DNA of 45,518 bases, from positions 1-45,518 of the forward strand of contig UQEY01000014.1 of assembly GCA_900540235.1 (NCBI GenBank), given 5' to 3'. Below, piece after piece: positions 26,392 through 35,178 of the stretch. Each line of letters starts with the position of its first letter. The first letter of the stretch is position 1. This stretch comes from an uncultured Eubacteriales bacterium (lineage in GTDB: Bacteria > Bacillota > Clostridia > Oscillospirales > Acutalibacteraceae). The position numbers and the translations under genes are program-made. The notes below the pieces were generated by a model. The model had not been told where the DNA came from. It was given only the letters and a program-made list of their open reading frames with translations, and searched no databases.

Positions 26392-26424
26392 AAAAAGGAG
26401 AACCTCTCTATGGTTCTCCTTTTG
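26392..26424. terminator. Bidirectional terminator between spoIIE and the convergent secreted gene
   Basis: AAAAGGAGAACC and GGTTCTCCTTTT form a perfect 12-bp stem with a 7-nt loop; A-runs on the left and T-runs on the right serve both strands. The gene on the minus strand stops 3 nt away. Confidence 0.85.
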
Positions 26425-26426
26425 CA

Positions 26427-27812
26427 CTATTTAATTTTAACTGTTTTGGCTTTTGTCCAAGAAGAATATATTTTCTTGTTTTTAGAAATTTTATATGTGC
26501 GAATTCTTACATAATATTTTTTGCCCGATTTAAGCTTTTTTATTGTTTTCTTGGTGGTTTTCTGCTTTTTTATTGTAACTGTTTTCTTGTTTTTCTTAAA
26601 CTTTTTATCAGTGGCAACTTGAATTTGATAACCTTTTACGCCGCTTATTTTAGACCAGGTGATTGTAAGATTTGCTTTTTTAGAAGTTAATTTCTTAATT
26701 TTTGTGTTTTTAGGCTTTTTAACAGTTTTGTTTGCTTTCTTTGTTGTGTCAGCCGTTTTGGCGGTTTGCGCCGCAGTTATAGGAGCTTGTTGGTACTCAG
26801 TGCTTGCTGCAGTTGCGGTTGCAGTAACGGCGCTTGTAACACTCTGACTGCTTGGAGTCGAAGTTGTTGAAACTGTGGTTGCAGGCGTTGTTGTTTCGCT
26901 TGCAGGCACTTGAGTTGTTGAAACGGCGGTGGTTGTCTGTGCTGTAGTAGTCGGCTGTGTAGTAGTTGTAGTTGATGGCTGAGTGGTGGTTGTCGGCGGT
27001 GTGTAATTAGGGTTAGGCTCATTGCAATTTTTGCAATATTGAAGGCTGTTATTATCGCCGAAATCGTGACCTGTTGCTTCAATAGTTGTTGTGCTGAAAA
27101 TATGTCCGCACAAGTTGCAAACCAATTCAATTTTGCCGTCTTTTGTGCAAGTAGGCGAAGTGATTTTTTGCTCTTTAGTAAAATTGGAAATTCGGTAATC
27201 TTCTTTGTAAGGACCTTGAAAATCTTTAGGCGCTTTAATCTCAGGCTTCCAAACACAAGCAGTTTCTTTGCCTGTTTTTTCATTGTGAGCCGTTTCAAAC
27301 GAAAAACTCGGCGCTTCTTTAGCCAAATCTTCAGCAGTGTAATCTTCCAAAGCGTTGACTATTGCAGTAGTACCCATATTATTTGTAAACGAAATATAAT
27401 ATACAAGTTTAAAATTATAGCCGTGTTCGCTTGCGTGAATTTTTGCTGCAGAAGTGCTCGAATTGTCACCGGAATAAATTGTTATATCATTTCTGTTTGG
27501 CAATACTCCGTTGTTGTTAAAAACGCAGTCCGGGTTTAAAACAACAAGTTTTTTAAGCGAAGAAAGGGAAGCAAATGCGTTAAGACCAAGCTCTGTAACA
27601 CTCTTTTGCACATTTACTCTTTCAATTTCATCTTTGTATGCAAGTTTATTAATTTCATTGTCATAAACAGTGCCTTTAACATCTACCGTTAATGTTTTTG
27701 TTGCTTTATCATATGTAAACACTTCATCGTCCGCCGAAGCGGTGACGCCAAAACAAAATGTTGATGTAATGGTTAATATAAACGATAAAAGAATAGATAT
27801 AGCTTTTTTCAT
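26427..27812 (-). CDS. Secreted protein with LRR-like segment, zinc-ribbon-like module, Thr-rich linker and Fn3-like C-terminus
   Basis: The 461-residue product has a signal peptide (about 1-27). Residues about 70-95 hold a single BspA-like LRR unit (ELGLNAFASLSSLKKLVV). Around residues 218-263 are a Cys, then two CxxC pairs with a GHDFG motif, a module common in Firmicutes surface proteins. A Thr/Pro/Ser-rich linker follows (TQPSTTTTTQPTTT). The last 90 residues are the same Lys-rich Fn3-like domain as in the protein at 17554-18624. AAGGTGG precedes ATG at 27812, favouring it over GTG at 27821. No sorting signal is seen. It is probably a cell-surface or released adhesion-type protein; ligand unknown. 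Confidence 0.8.
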   Translation of the reverse strand: MKKAISILLSFILTITSTFCFGVTASADDEVFTYDKATKTLTVDVKGTVYDNEINKLAYKDEIERVNVQKSVTELGLNAFASLSSLKKLVVLNPDCVFNNNGVLPNRNDITIYSGDNSSTSAAKIHASEHGYNFKLVYYISFTNNMGTTAIVNALEDYTAEDLAKEAPSFSFETAHNEKTGKETACVWKPEIKAPKDFQGPYKEDYRISNFTKEQKITSPTCTKDGKIELVCNLCGHIFSTTTIEATGHDFGDNNSLQYCKNCNEPNPNYTPPTTTTQPSTTTTTQPTTTAQTTTAVSTTQVPASETTTPATTVSTTSTPSSQSVTSAVTATATAASTEYQQAPITAAQTAKTADTTKKANKTVKKPKNTKIKKLTSKKANLTITWSKISGVKGYQIQVATDKKFKKNKKTVTIKKQKTTKKTIKKLKSGKKYYVRIRTYKISKNKKIYSSWTKAKTVKIK

Positions 27813-27892
27813 AAGAACCACCTTAATAATAATTTATTATATTATAACAAATATATTATATTGAAGCAATAAACAATATTTGGCTGATTTGT

Positions 27893-27924
27893 AAACAAAA
27901 ACCACCGACCAAAACAGTCGGTGG
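27893..27924 (-). terminator. Terminator of the gltX-glnS-typA operon
   Basis: On the minus strand CCACCGAC and GTCGGTGG form a perfect 8-bp stem with a 7-nt loop, followed by TTTTTGTTTAC. Confidence 0.85.
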
Positions 27925-27968
27925 AAAATGTATGGTTAGGTGTTATCTACAACACGATATAAATTAAT

Positions 27969-29792
27969 TTATTTCTTCCTGCTCTCGGCTTTAAGTCTGA
28001 GAGATTTATCAAGAATTGTTTTTCTTAAACGAATTGATTTTGGTGTAACTTCCAAAAGTTCATCATCTGCAAGGAATTCCATACTCTGTTCAAGCGAAAG
28101 GGTGGTAGGAGGAACGAGCTTGAGCGCTTCGTCAGAACCGCTTGCACGGGTGTTTGTAACATGCTTTTTCTTACAAACATTGCAAACGATATCTTCGTCC
28201 TTAGCACATTCGCCGACAATCATACCCTCGTAAACTTCAACGCCAGGACCTACGAAAAGTCGACCTCTGTCCTGAGTGTTCCAAAGACCGTAACCGGTGG
28301 TTGTACCTGTTTCGTGAACTACAATAGAACCTCTGTCTCTTGTTTCAATCTCGCCCTTGTATTCTTCATATCCGGCAAACAGTTGGTTCATAATACCGTT
28401 ACCGTTGGTGTCTGTCAAAAACTCTGAACGGTAGCCGATAAGACCTCTTGACGGAATTTTAATTTCAAGGTGGGTCATACCTGTTGAACGGGTGTCCATA
28501 TTTTCAATTTCACCCTTGCGAGAGCAAAGCTTTTGCATAACATTGCCGACATATTCCTCCGGCACTTCAATAATGGCAAGCTCCATAGGTTCAAGAGTTC
28601 TGCCGTTTTCATCCTTTTTAAGGATAACCTGAGGGCGTGAAACTTGGAATTCATAATTTTCACGGCGCATAGTTTCAATAAGAATCGAAAGGTGAAGCTC
28701 ACCTCTGCCGGAAACCTTGAATGTGTCCATAGAATCTGTTTCTTCAACTCTCATAGATACATTTGTTTCAACTTCTTTAAACAAACGGTCACGAAGATTA
28801 CGGGATGTAACATATTTACCCTCTTTGCCTGCAAAAGGCGAATCGTTAACCATAAAGTTCATAGAAATTGTAGGCTCATCAATTTTAACGAAAGGAAGCG
28901 GCTCAATGCAGTCAGGGTCGCAAGCTGTTTCACCGATGTTAAGGTCGGCAATACCTGCAACGCAGATAATATCGCCGAATTCAGCCTCGTTGCAGTCAAC
29001 TCTTTTAAGACCCTCAAACTGATAAATTTTAGAAAATCTTACATTTTCCTGAGTTCCGTCCTGCCTGCAAAGAACATAAGGAGAGTTAACTTTGACCGTA
29101 CCTCTCTCAACTCTGCCGACGCCGATTCTGCCAACATAATCGTCATATTCAAGCGATGAAAAAAGGATTTGAGCAGGACCTTCAGGGTCGCCGGTAGGGG
29201 ATGGTATGTATTCAAGAATAGCGTCAAGAAGCGGACGCATATCACCTTCTCTTACATCAGGGTCAAGGCTTGAATAACCGTCCCTTGCAGAAGCGTAAAC
29301 AACAGGAAAATCAATCTGGTCATCGTCAGCGCCGAGCTCAATGAAAAGGTCGAGAACTTCGTCGATAACTTCCTTCGGCCTTGCGCCGTCACGGTCAATC
29401 TTGTTAACAACAACAAGCGGAGTCTTTTTAAGACCCAACGCCTTTTTAAGTACGAAACGGGTCTGAGGCATACAACCCTCAAAAGCGTCAACAACAAGAA
29501 GTACGCCGTCAACCATAGTGAGTATACGCTCAACTTCGCCGCCGAAATCGGCGTGACCCGGAGTGTCAACGATGTTGATTTTTGTGTCCTTATAGTGGAT
29601 AGATGTGTTTTTTGAAAGAATTGTAATGCCACGCTCTTTTTCAAGGTCGTTGGAGTCCATTACTCTTTCCTGCACTGCCTCGTTGTCACGAAAAATACCG
29701 CTTTGATGAAGCATTTCGTCAACAAGAGTAGTCTTGCCGTGGTCAACATGGGCAATGATTGCTATATTTTTTATGTCTTTTCTTGTACTCAA
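27969..29792 (-). CDS. typA: Translational GTPase TypA/BipA
   Basis: A ribosome-binding GTPase of 607 residues, the normal TypA length. The G domain has HVDHGKTT (P-loop, near residue 15), DTPGHADFGGEVER (switch II) and NKIDRDGARP (G4), followed by EF-G-like domains and the TypA-specific C-terminal region with GLWNTQDRGRLFVGPG. TypA aids 50S assembly and stress growth. The start is TTG at 29792, 6 nt after AAGGTGA. It lies 31 nt downstream of glnS and ends the operon. Confidence 0.95.
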   Translation of the reverse strand: MSTRKDIKNIAIIAHVDHGKTTLVDEMLHQSGIFRDNEAVQERVMDSNDLEKERGITILSKNTSIHYKDTKINIVDTPGHADFGGEVERILTMVDGVLLVVDAFEGCMPQTRFVLKKALGLKKTPLVVVNKIDRDGARPKEVIDEVLDLFIELGADDDQIDFPVVYASARDGYSSLDPDVREGDMRPLLDAILEYIPSPTGDPEGPAQILFSSLEYDDYVGRIGVGRVERGTVKVNSPYVLCRQDGTQENVRFSKIYQFEGLKRVDCNEAEFGDIICVAGIADLNIGETACDPDCIEPLPFVKIDEPTISMNFMVNDSPFAGKEGKYVTSRNLRDRLFKEVETNVSMRVEETDSMDTFKVSGRGELHLSILIETMRRENYEFQVSRPQVILKKDENGRTLEPMELAIIEVPEEYVGNVMQKLCSRKGEIENMDTRSTGMTHLEIKIPSRGLIGYRSEFLTDTNGNGIMNQLFAGYEEYKGEIETRDRGSIVVHETGTTTGYGLWNTQDRGRLFVGPGVEVYEGMIVGECAKDEDIVCNVCKKKHVTNTRASGSDEALKLVPPTTLSLEQSMEFLADDELLEVTPKSIRLRKTILDKSLRLKAESRKK

Positions 29793-29823
29793 TTAAAATC
29801 ACCTTACTAATAAAATTCGTGCG

Positions 29824-31506
29824 TTATTTTGTAATTTTAAAACTGTCACGCAGTGCAACCGTTCTGTTAAATACAGGCTTATCGTCTGTTGAATCTTTGT
29901 CTTTGCAGAAGTAGCCGTTTCTCATAAACTGATATTTAGCACCGACTTCACATTCGCCGAGTGCTTTTTCAACATAGCCGTTCACAACTTTGAGCGAATC
30001 AGGGTTAAGGTTGTCCTCAAATGAGCTTACTCCCTCCTCGTCGCTTGGGTTAGGAACATTGAAAAGTCTTTCATAAAGACGAACTTCGCAAGGTACATTT
30101 TCCTTAGCCGATACCCAGTGAATAGTGCCTTTAACTTTTCTTCCGTCAGGTGAGTCACCGCCGAAAGTTTCAGGGTCATATGTTGCGTGAACACAGCAAA
30201 CTTCTCCGTTCTCGTCAAGGTCGTAGCCGGTGCAGGTTACATAATAAGCCTTGTAAAGCCTTACTTCATTGCCTACATAAAGCCTTCTGTACTTCTTAAT
30301 AGGCTCAACCATAAAGTCGTTGCGCTCTATCCAAAGCTCTTTGCTAAACGGAATAATTCTTTTGCCGTATTCAGGGTGGTCAGGATGATATTCACATTCA
30401 ATTTCTTCAATCTTGTCTTCAGGGTAATTGTCAATAACAAGTTTAACCGGGTCGATAACTGCCATGGCTCTCGGTGAGTTAGCGCCGAGATTATCCCTTA
30501 CGCAAGCTTCAAGAAGCGCAAAGTCAATAACGCTGTATGCCTTTGATACGCCGATTCTTTCGCAAAAATCACGAATAGCCGCAGCAGGGTAACCTCTTCT
30601 CCTCATACCGCTGATAGTTGCCATTCTCGGGTCGTCCCAGCCTGATACGATATTATCCTGAACGAGTTTTAAGCACTTGCGCTTAGATGTGAGCGTGTAG
30701 TTAAGATTCATTCTCGCAAATTCAATCTGCCTTGGCTTTTCACCCTCAATAAGTTCGTCAACAAACCAGTTATAAAGAGGCCTGTGATTTTCAAATTCAA
30801 GCGAGCAAAGCGAATGGGTTACACCCTCATAAGCATCGGAAAGAGGATGAGCAAAGTCATACATAGGATATACGCACCATTTGTCACCCGTTCTGTGGTG
30901 GTGAGCAAACATAATTCTGTAAATGATAGGGTCACGCATATTAAGGTTAGGCGAAGCCATATCAATCTTTGCACGAAGCACCATTTTGCCCTCTTCAAAT
31001 TCACCCTTTGTCATTCTGTCAAAAAGCTCAAGGTTTTCCTCAATGCTTCTGTCACGGTACGGCGAATTTTTACCCGGCTCGGTAAGAGTGCCACGGTACT
31101 CTCTCATTTGCTCAGGCGTAAGCTCGCAAACATAAGCTTTTCCTTTTTTGATAAGCTTAATTGCACATTCATATAAAAAGTCAAAATAGTCTGACGCATA
31201 GTAAACATTGTCCCAGTCAAAGCCGAGCCACTTAATGTCCTCCATAATAGCGTCAACATATTCGGTATCTTCCTTAATAGGGTTTGTATCGTCAAGTCGG
31301 AGGTTGCAAACGCCGTTGTACTTTTGCTTAACGCCGAAGTTAATGCATATAGCCTTTGCGTGACCTATATGAAGATAACCGTTAGGCTCCGGAGGGAAAC
31401 GGGTTTGAATTTTGCTGTATTTTCCCTGCGCTAAATCTTCGTCAATAAAATCGTGAATGAAATTTGACGGTGCTTTTATTTCTTCGTTGTTTTCAATTTC
31501 AGCCAT
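29824..31506 (-). CDS. glnS: Glutaminyl-tRNA synthetase
   Basis: GlnRS charges tRNA-Gln directly with glutamine. The 560-residue class I synthetase has PPEPNGYLHIGHAK (HIGH motif, about residue 41), RFDDTNP-like LRLDDTNP, and LTSKRK (KMSKS equivalent), then a C-terminal anticodon-binding beta-barrel. The proofreading transamidation route (GatCAB) is used by many Firmicutes instead; the gene here indicates the direct route is available. The ATG touches the stop of gltX, so the two aminoacyl-tRNA synthetases for Glu and Gln are translationally coupled. Confidence 0.95.
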   Translation of the reverse strand: MAEIENNEEIKAPSNFIHDFIDEDLAQGKYSKIQTRFPPEPNGYLHIGHAKAICINFGVKQKYNGVCNLRLDDTNPIKEDTEYVDAIMEDIKWLGFDWDNVYYASDYFDFLYECAIKLIKKGKAYVCELTPEQMREYRGTLTEPGKNSPYRDRSIEENLELFDRMTKGEFEEGKMVLRAKIDMASPNLNMRDPIIYRIMFAHHHRTGDKWCVYPMYDFAHPLSDAYEGVTHSLCSLEFENHRPLYNWFVDELIEGEKPRQIEFARMNLNYTLTSKRKCLKLVQDNIVSGWDDPRMATISGMRRRGYPAAAIRDFCERIGVSKAYSVIDFALLEACVRDNLGANSPRAMAVIDPVKLVIDNYPEDKIEEIECEYHPDHPEYGKRIIPFSKELWIERNDFMVEPIKKYRRLYVGNEVRLYKAYYVTCTGYDLDENGEVCCVHATYDPETFGGDSPDGRKVKGTIHWVSAKENVPCEVRLYERLFNVPNPSDEEGVSSFEDNLNPDSLKVVNGYVEKALGECEVGAKYQFMRNGYFCKDKDSTDDKPVFNRTVALRDSFKITK

Positions 31507-33167
31507 TATTTATTCTCCTTATAATATTCAAGTGCCTTGTTAAGCCTGCCTTTAACTCTTTCTTCACCCAAAAGAGCGGTGATGGAATAAAGGTCGGGTG
31601 TGTTTGTCCTGCCGGTAAGTGCAACACGGATAATTGTTGACACATCGCCAACATGGCCCCTAAAGTTTTCAGGATTTTGCTTATATTCCTTAACATTAGG
31701 TGTACAGCCGCAAGGGGCACAAATTTCTTTAATTCTTGCAAACCAAGCGTCCTTGTCGTCACTAAGGTTCACAACATTTATATATTTTTCTATAACATCA
31801 ACTGCAAGTTCGTTTGTCGCATTGCCGCAAAGGTCGTAGCAAGGGATAAATGTTTCATCGTACATATAGCTGATGTAATCGGGAATGTCCGACCATTTTG
31901 CAATATCTTTCCTCGGCTTCTTGTTTTCACGGTCAATGTTAAGAATGTCAGTAGCATACTTTTCATCCTTGGCATAAAGGCTTGCAAGCTTTTCGTTATA
32001 TTCCTTTGCCCATTCGTTTGAAAGAGCAAATACTTTGTCCGCTTTCATCTTGCTGATAACATTTTTTGAAATGTCGGTAAGCTTGACAATATCAAAAAGA
32101 GCACCCGACGCACTCATCTTTTTAAGATTAAACGGAAAATCGGTAACGCTTGCGTCAGCGTTCGCTCTCCTCCAATCTTCAAAATTAGAGTTCAAAATAG
32201 TCATCATATATTCGTTAACAGAATCGGCAGGGAAGCCAACCTCGGAATAATATGAAACTGCCGCTTCAGGGTCTTTACGCTTTGAAAGTTTGCGCTTGCC
32301 GCCGTTTTCCTCTTTCATAATAGGGGCAACATGAGCATACTTAACAGGCTTGAAACCGAGAACCTTGAAAAGCTGAAGGTGGAGAGGCACGGAAGCTATC
32401 CACTCGTCACCTCTTGTAACATGAGTTGTCCTCATAAGATGGTCGTCAACAGCGTGCGCAAAGTGGTAAGTAGGAATACCGTCTGTTTTTAAAAGGACTA
32501 CATCAATCATATTCTCAGGCATTTCAATCTTGCCCTTAATCATATCGTCAAAGTAGCATTTCTTTTCAATTTCGCCCGGCGATTTGAGCCTTAATGTCCA
32601 CGGCATACCCTTTTCGATATTTGCCTTTATTTCGTCAAAAGTGAGGTTGCGGCACTTTGCATATTTGCCCCAGTAGCCTTTTATGTCCTCGTGTTCCTGC
32701 TCGGCACGAATTTCGTCAATTTCCTCTGCAGTGCAAAAGCAAGGGTAAGCAAGACCGTCTTTTACAAGCTTTTTTGCATATGTTTGGTAAATTTCTTTTC
32801 TTGCGCTTTGATAGTAAGGACCGTATTCGCCGATTTCCTCGCCCTCGGCAATTACACCTTCGTCAGCTTTAATACCGTAAACTTCAAGACCCTTGAGCAT
32901 TGCATTAACTGCGCCGTCAACTTTTCTCTTTTGGTCCGTGTCCTCAACTCTGACAAAAAATACACCGCCGGTATTCTTTGCAGTCAAGTATGAAGCAAAG
33001 CAGGTATAAAGATTACCGAAGTGAAGATATCCTGTAGGACTTGGTGCAAAACGGGTAACCCTTGCACCCTCTTTAAGATTTCTCGCAGGATATTTTTCTT
33101 CGTAATATTCAGGTGTTTTGTCTATATTCGGAAAAAGTAAATTTGCAAGTTCTTCAAAATTCATCAT
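31506..33167 (-). CDS. gltX: Glutamyl-tRNA synthetase
   Basis: This 553-residue class I enzyme attaches Glu to tRNA-Glu. The motif APSPTGYLHFGN gives HFGN in place of the usual HIGN, and KLSKRKD is the KMSKS loop. The C-terminal helical domain is the anticodon-binding bundle of the bacterial type. It is longer than the typical 470-490 residues, including about 60 residues of extra sequence after the catalytic core. Two ATGs (33167 and 33164) are possible; the second has a better spacing to GGGTGA. It heads the gltX-glnS-typA operon. Confidence 0.92.
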   Translation of the reverse strand: MMNFEELANLLFPNIDKTPEYYEEKYPARNLKEGARVTRFAPSPTGYLHFGNLYTCFASYLTAKNTGGVFFVRVEDTDQKRKVDGAVNAMLKGLEVYGIKADEGVIAEGEEIGEYGPYYQSARKEIYQTYAKKLVKDGLAYPCFCTAEEIDEIRAEQEHEDIKGYWGKYAKCRNLTFDEIKANIEKGMPWTLRLKSPGEIEKKCYFDDMIKGKIEMPENMIDVVLLKTDGIPTYHFAHAVDDHLMRTTHVTRGDEWIASVPLHLQLFKVLGFKPVKYAHVAPIMKEENGGKRKLSKRKDPEAAVSYYSEVGFPADSVNEYMMTILNSNFEDWRRANADASVTDFPFNLKKMSASGALFDIVKLTDISKNVISKMKADKVFALSNEWAKEYNEKLASLYAKDEKYATDILNIDRENKKPRKDIAKWSDIPDYISYMYDETFIPCYDLCGNATNELAVDVIEKYINVVNLSDDKDAWFARIKEICAPCGCTPNVKEYKQNPENFRGHVGDVSTIIRVALTGRTNTPDLYSITALLGEERVKGRLNKALEYYKENK

Positions 33168-33348
33168 TTTTTCACCCTTTTCACCTTTATGTATAATATT
33201 CCATATTAAAAATACATTTTATTATTACATAATTTTTAAAAATATTCAATATAAAATTATATATTTAAAATATAATTATTGAAAATGAACATATTATGTG
33301 CTAAATTAATTTATATATTAGATACTATTTTTGTTTTTGGGGTTTAAA

Positions 33349-34365
33349 ATGGGCAAAAGAATTTCACTTTGGGACAATTTAAAGCTTTTTTTAATTTTTT
33401 TGGTTGTGCTCGGTCATCTTACTTTGCAGTATTTTGATTCAAGCAGGATGTTTTGCACAATGACAATGGTGATTTACACATTTCATATGCCGGCGTTTGT
33501 TTTTGTGAGCGGACTTTTTTCAAAACATTCAATAAACAGCGACAAAGCGCCGATAAAAAAATCATTTTCTTTTTTAATGCTTTATTTTTTTGCACGAATA
33601 CTGAACTATTTTTCAAACATAATATTCGGCGTTCATTCGTATTTTGACATTTTTTCGGCAAAAGATGTGCCGTGGTATATGATGGCAATGGCGCTTTGGT
33701 ATCTTATAGTTTGGGCACTTCGCAAGGTTGATACAAAATATGTTTTTGTTACAAGCGTTGTTATCGCTTGCTTTGCGGGGTATATGAAGGGCGAAACTGA
33801 TTTTCTTTGTATTCTCCGCCTTGTTACATTTTTCCCGTTTTTCTATGCCGGTTATGTTCTTGATGCCGATAAAATTAATGAAGTGACTTCAAAAAAGAGT
33901 GCTAAGATTTTTTCAGCCGTTTATTTTGCGCTTTTTGTTTTAATTGTTACATTAACTAATGACGATAACAAAAATCTTTTCCCTCTTTTGAGCGGAAGAA
34001 GAAAATATTTTGCGCTTGACGATAATATTGAAGATTTCGGTGCTCTGCTTCGCTTTGCTTATTTTGTTGTTGTTTCGCTTCTTATTTTTTCAATCATTTC
34101 TCTTTGCCCGAGAAAAGAACTTAAAACAACTAAGTACGGTTCAAAAACGCTTCAAATTTATGTTTATCACCGACCGCTTCTTTATATTATGAAAAATGCG
34201 GGTTTGTTTTATCTTATTCGCAAAATCGGACCGGGTTGGGAATGGGTTGCGCTTGCGCTCATCATTTTGCTCACCGCTTTGCTTTGCTTGAATTTTTGGC
34301 AAAAACCGCTTGATTATATTATGAACCCGAAATTGAAAGGAGAAAATTATGTCTCTTCCAAATGA
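33349..34365 (+). CDS. Membrane acyltransferase family protein (O-acetyltransferase-like)
   Basis: A 338-residue integral membrane protein with about ten hydrophobic segments. The N-terminus KRISLWDNLKLFLIFLVVLGHL fits the acyltransferase-3 / fucose-4-O-acetylase type, with the conserved His in VLGHL and Arg/His positions later (IYVYHRPLLY). Members acetylate sugars on polysaccharides or glycolipids, using cytoplasmic acetyl-CoA. The ATG at 33349 has only a weak GGGG ribosome site; an upstream start would add six residues. It overlaps the DUF4250 gene by 17 nt. Substrate unknown. Confidence 0.82.
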   Translation: MGKRISLWDNLKLFLIFLVVLGHLTLQYFDSSRMFCTMTMVIYTFHMPAFVFVSGLFSKHSINSDKAPIKKSFSFLMLYFFARILNYFSNIIFGVHSYFDIFSAKDVPWYMMAMALWYLIVWALRKVDTKYVFVTSVVIACFAGYMKGETDFLCILRLVTFFPFFYAGYVLDADKINEVTSKKSAKIFSAVYFALFVLIVTLTNDDNKNLFPLLSGRRKYFALDDNIEDFGALLRFAYFVVVSLLIFSIISLCPRKELKTTKYGSKTLQIYVYHRPLLYIMKNAGLFYLIRKIGPGWEWVALALIILLTALLCLNFWQKPLDYIMNPKLKGENYVSSK

Positions 34366-34525
34366 CCCTGTTATGCTTATGAGCGTTATTAATCTTAAAC
34401 TTCGTGATTTTTATCAAAATCTTGACGCTTTGTGCGATGATATGGATATTGATAAAACCGACCTTGTTGAAAAACTCAAAGCAGCAGGTTTTGAGTATAA
34501 CGCCGAGCAAAATATGTTCTGGTGA
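34349..34525 (+). CDS. DUF4250 small protein
   Basis: A 58-residue protein below common ORF-length cut-offs. The sequence MSLPNDPVMLMSVINLKLRD and the C-terminal FEYNAEQNMFW fit the DUF4250 family of small proteins in Clostridia. AAAGGAG (34336-34342) lies 6 nt before the ATG. It overlaps the acyltransferase end by 17 nt in another frame. It is acidic with no membrane segment; function is unknown. Confidence 0.85.
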   Translation: MSLPNDPVMLMSVINLKLRDFYQNLDALCDDMDIDKTDLVEKLKAAGFEYNAEQNMFW

Positions 34526-34538
34526 TTTGTTATTTTGC

Positions 34539-34625
34539 GGGCGAACACTGTTCGCCACTACGGTGATTTTTCTGTATTAAATAGTTTAAAATGATAAGAT
34601 TTTCGTAGGGCGACTTGTTGTCGCC
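34539..34625. repeat. Dispersed palindromic element, full copy 2
   Basis: GGGCGAACACTGTTCGCC, then the same core as at 21999-22086, then CGACTTGTTGTCGCC. It lies directly after the DUF4250 gene and before the perR promoter. It differs from copy 1 at a modest number of positions, so it is probably a recent copy. Confidence 0.8.
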
Positions 34626-34654
34626 TTATTTTTTATCTTTTTTTCAAAAAAGTG

Positions 34655-34682
34655 TTGACAAATCGAAAAATATGTGTATAAT
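34655..34682 (+). promoter_or_regulatory. Promoter of the perR-rubrerythrin operon
   Basis: TTGACA (34655-34660), 16 nt, TATAAT (34677-34682). Confidence 0.75.
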
Positions 34683-34687
34683 CTAAA

Positions 34688-34719
34688 TTGTAATCGATAT
34701 AAGTTAGCAATCGTTACAA
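34688..34719 (+). promoter_or_regulatory. Candidate Fur/PerR operator
   Basis: TTGTAATCGAT (34688-34698) and ATCGTTACAA (34710-34719) form an imperfect inverted repeat with one base offset, just downstream of the -10 box and before the ribosome site. This resembles autoregulatory peroxide-responsive Fur-family boxes (TTATAAT-like half-sites). The binding protein is inferred. Confidence 0.5.
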
Positions 34720-34741
34720 ATTAGCGAAAGGAAGTGAGTCA

Positions 34742-35149
34742 ATGCAAACAAAAGAAATTACAGAGCTTTTTAAGCAAAAGGGTATTAAAGCTACTGCTCA
34801 AAGAATTGCTGTTTATAAGTTTCTTTATGAAAACAGAATTCACCCTGATGTTGACACGGTGTATAAAAATTTGGTTGAGGAAAACCCGTCGTTTTCAAAA
34901 ACTACTGTATATAACTGCTTGCAAACTCTTTCCGAATGTGGTTTGATAATGCCCGTTGTTATTGAGAGTGAAAAAATCAGATATGACGCAAATCCTGATT
35001 TTCACGCTCATTTTAAATGCAGATGTTGCGGTGGAATATTTGATTTTATATGTAATATCAGCAATGAAAACGGCATTGACGGTTTTGATATCGAGCACAG
35101 AGATGTATATTACAGCGGAATATGCAAAGGCTGTAAAAGTAAAAACTAA
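34742..35149 (+). CDS. perR: Fur-family regulator, PerR-like
   Basis: A 135-residue metal-dependent repressor. Its N-terminal winged helix has KATAQRIAVYKFL and SKTTVYNCLQTLSECGL, and the C-terminal dimer domain has HAHFKCRCCG and GICKGC, the two CxxC pairs of the structural zinc site. The next gene encodes a reverse rubrerythrin, an enzyme that removes peroxide, so a PerR role is more likely than iron (Fur) or zinc (Zur) control. The short length is within the family range. A palindrome at 34688-34719 suggests self-control. Confidence 0.85.
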   Translation: MQTKEITELFKQKGIKATAQRIAVYKFLYENRIHPDVDTVYKNLVEENPSFSKTTVYNCLQTLSECGLIMPVVIESEKIRYDANPDFHAHFKCRCCGGIFDFICNISNENGIDGFDIEHRDVYYSGICKGCKSKN

Positions 35150-35178
35150 AATAATTTTAATTTAAAGGAGTAATTATT

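Noticed and set aside
26777..27298. A 173-codon frame overlapping the secreted Fn3-like gene
   Set aside because: It lies in another frame of the Thr-rich linker and has biased, non-protein-like composition.
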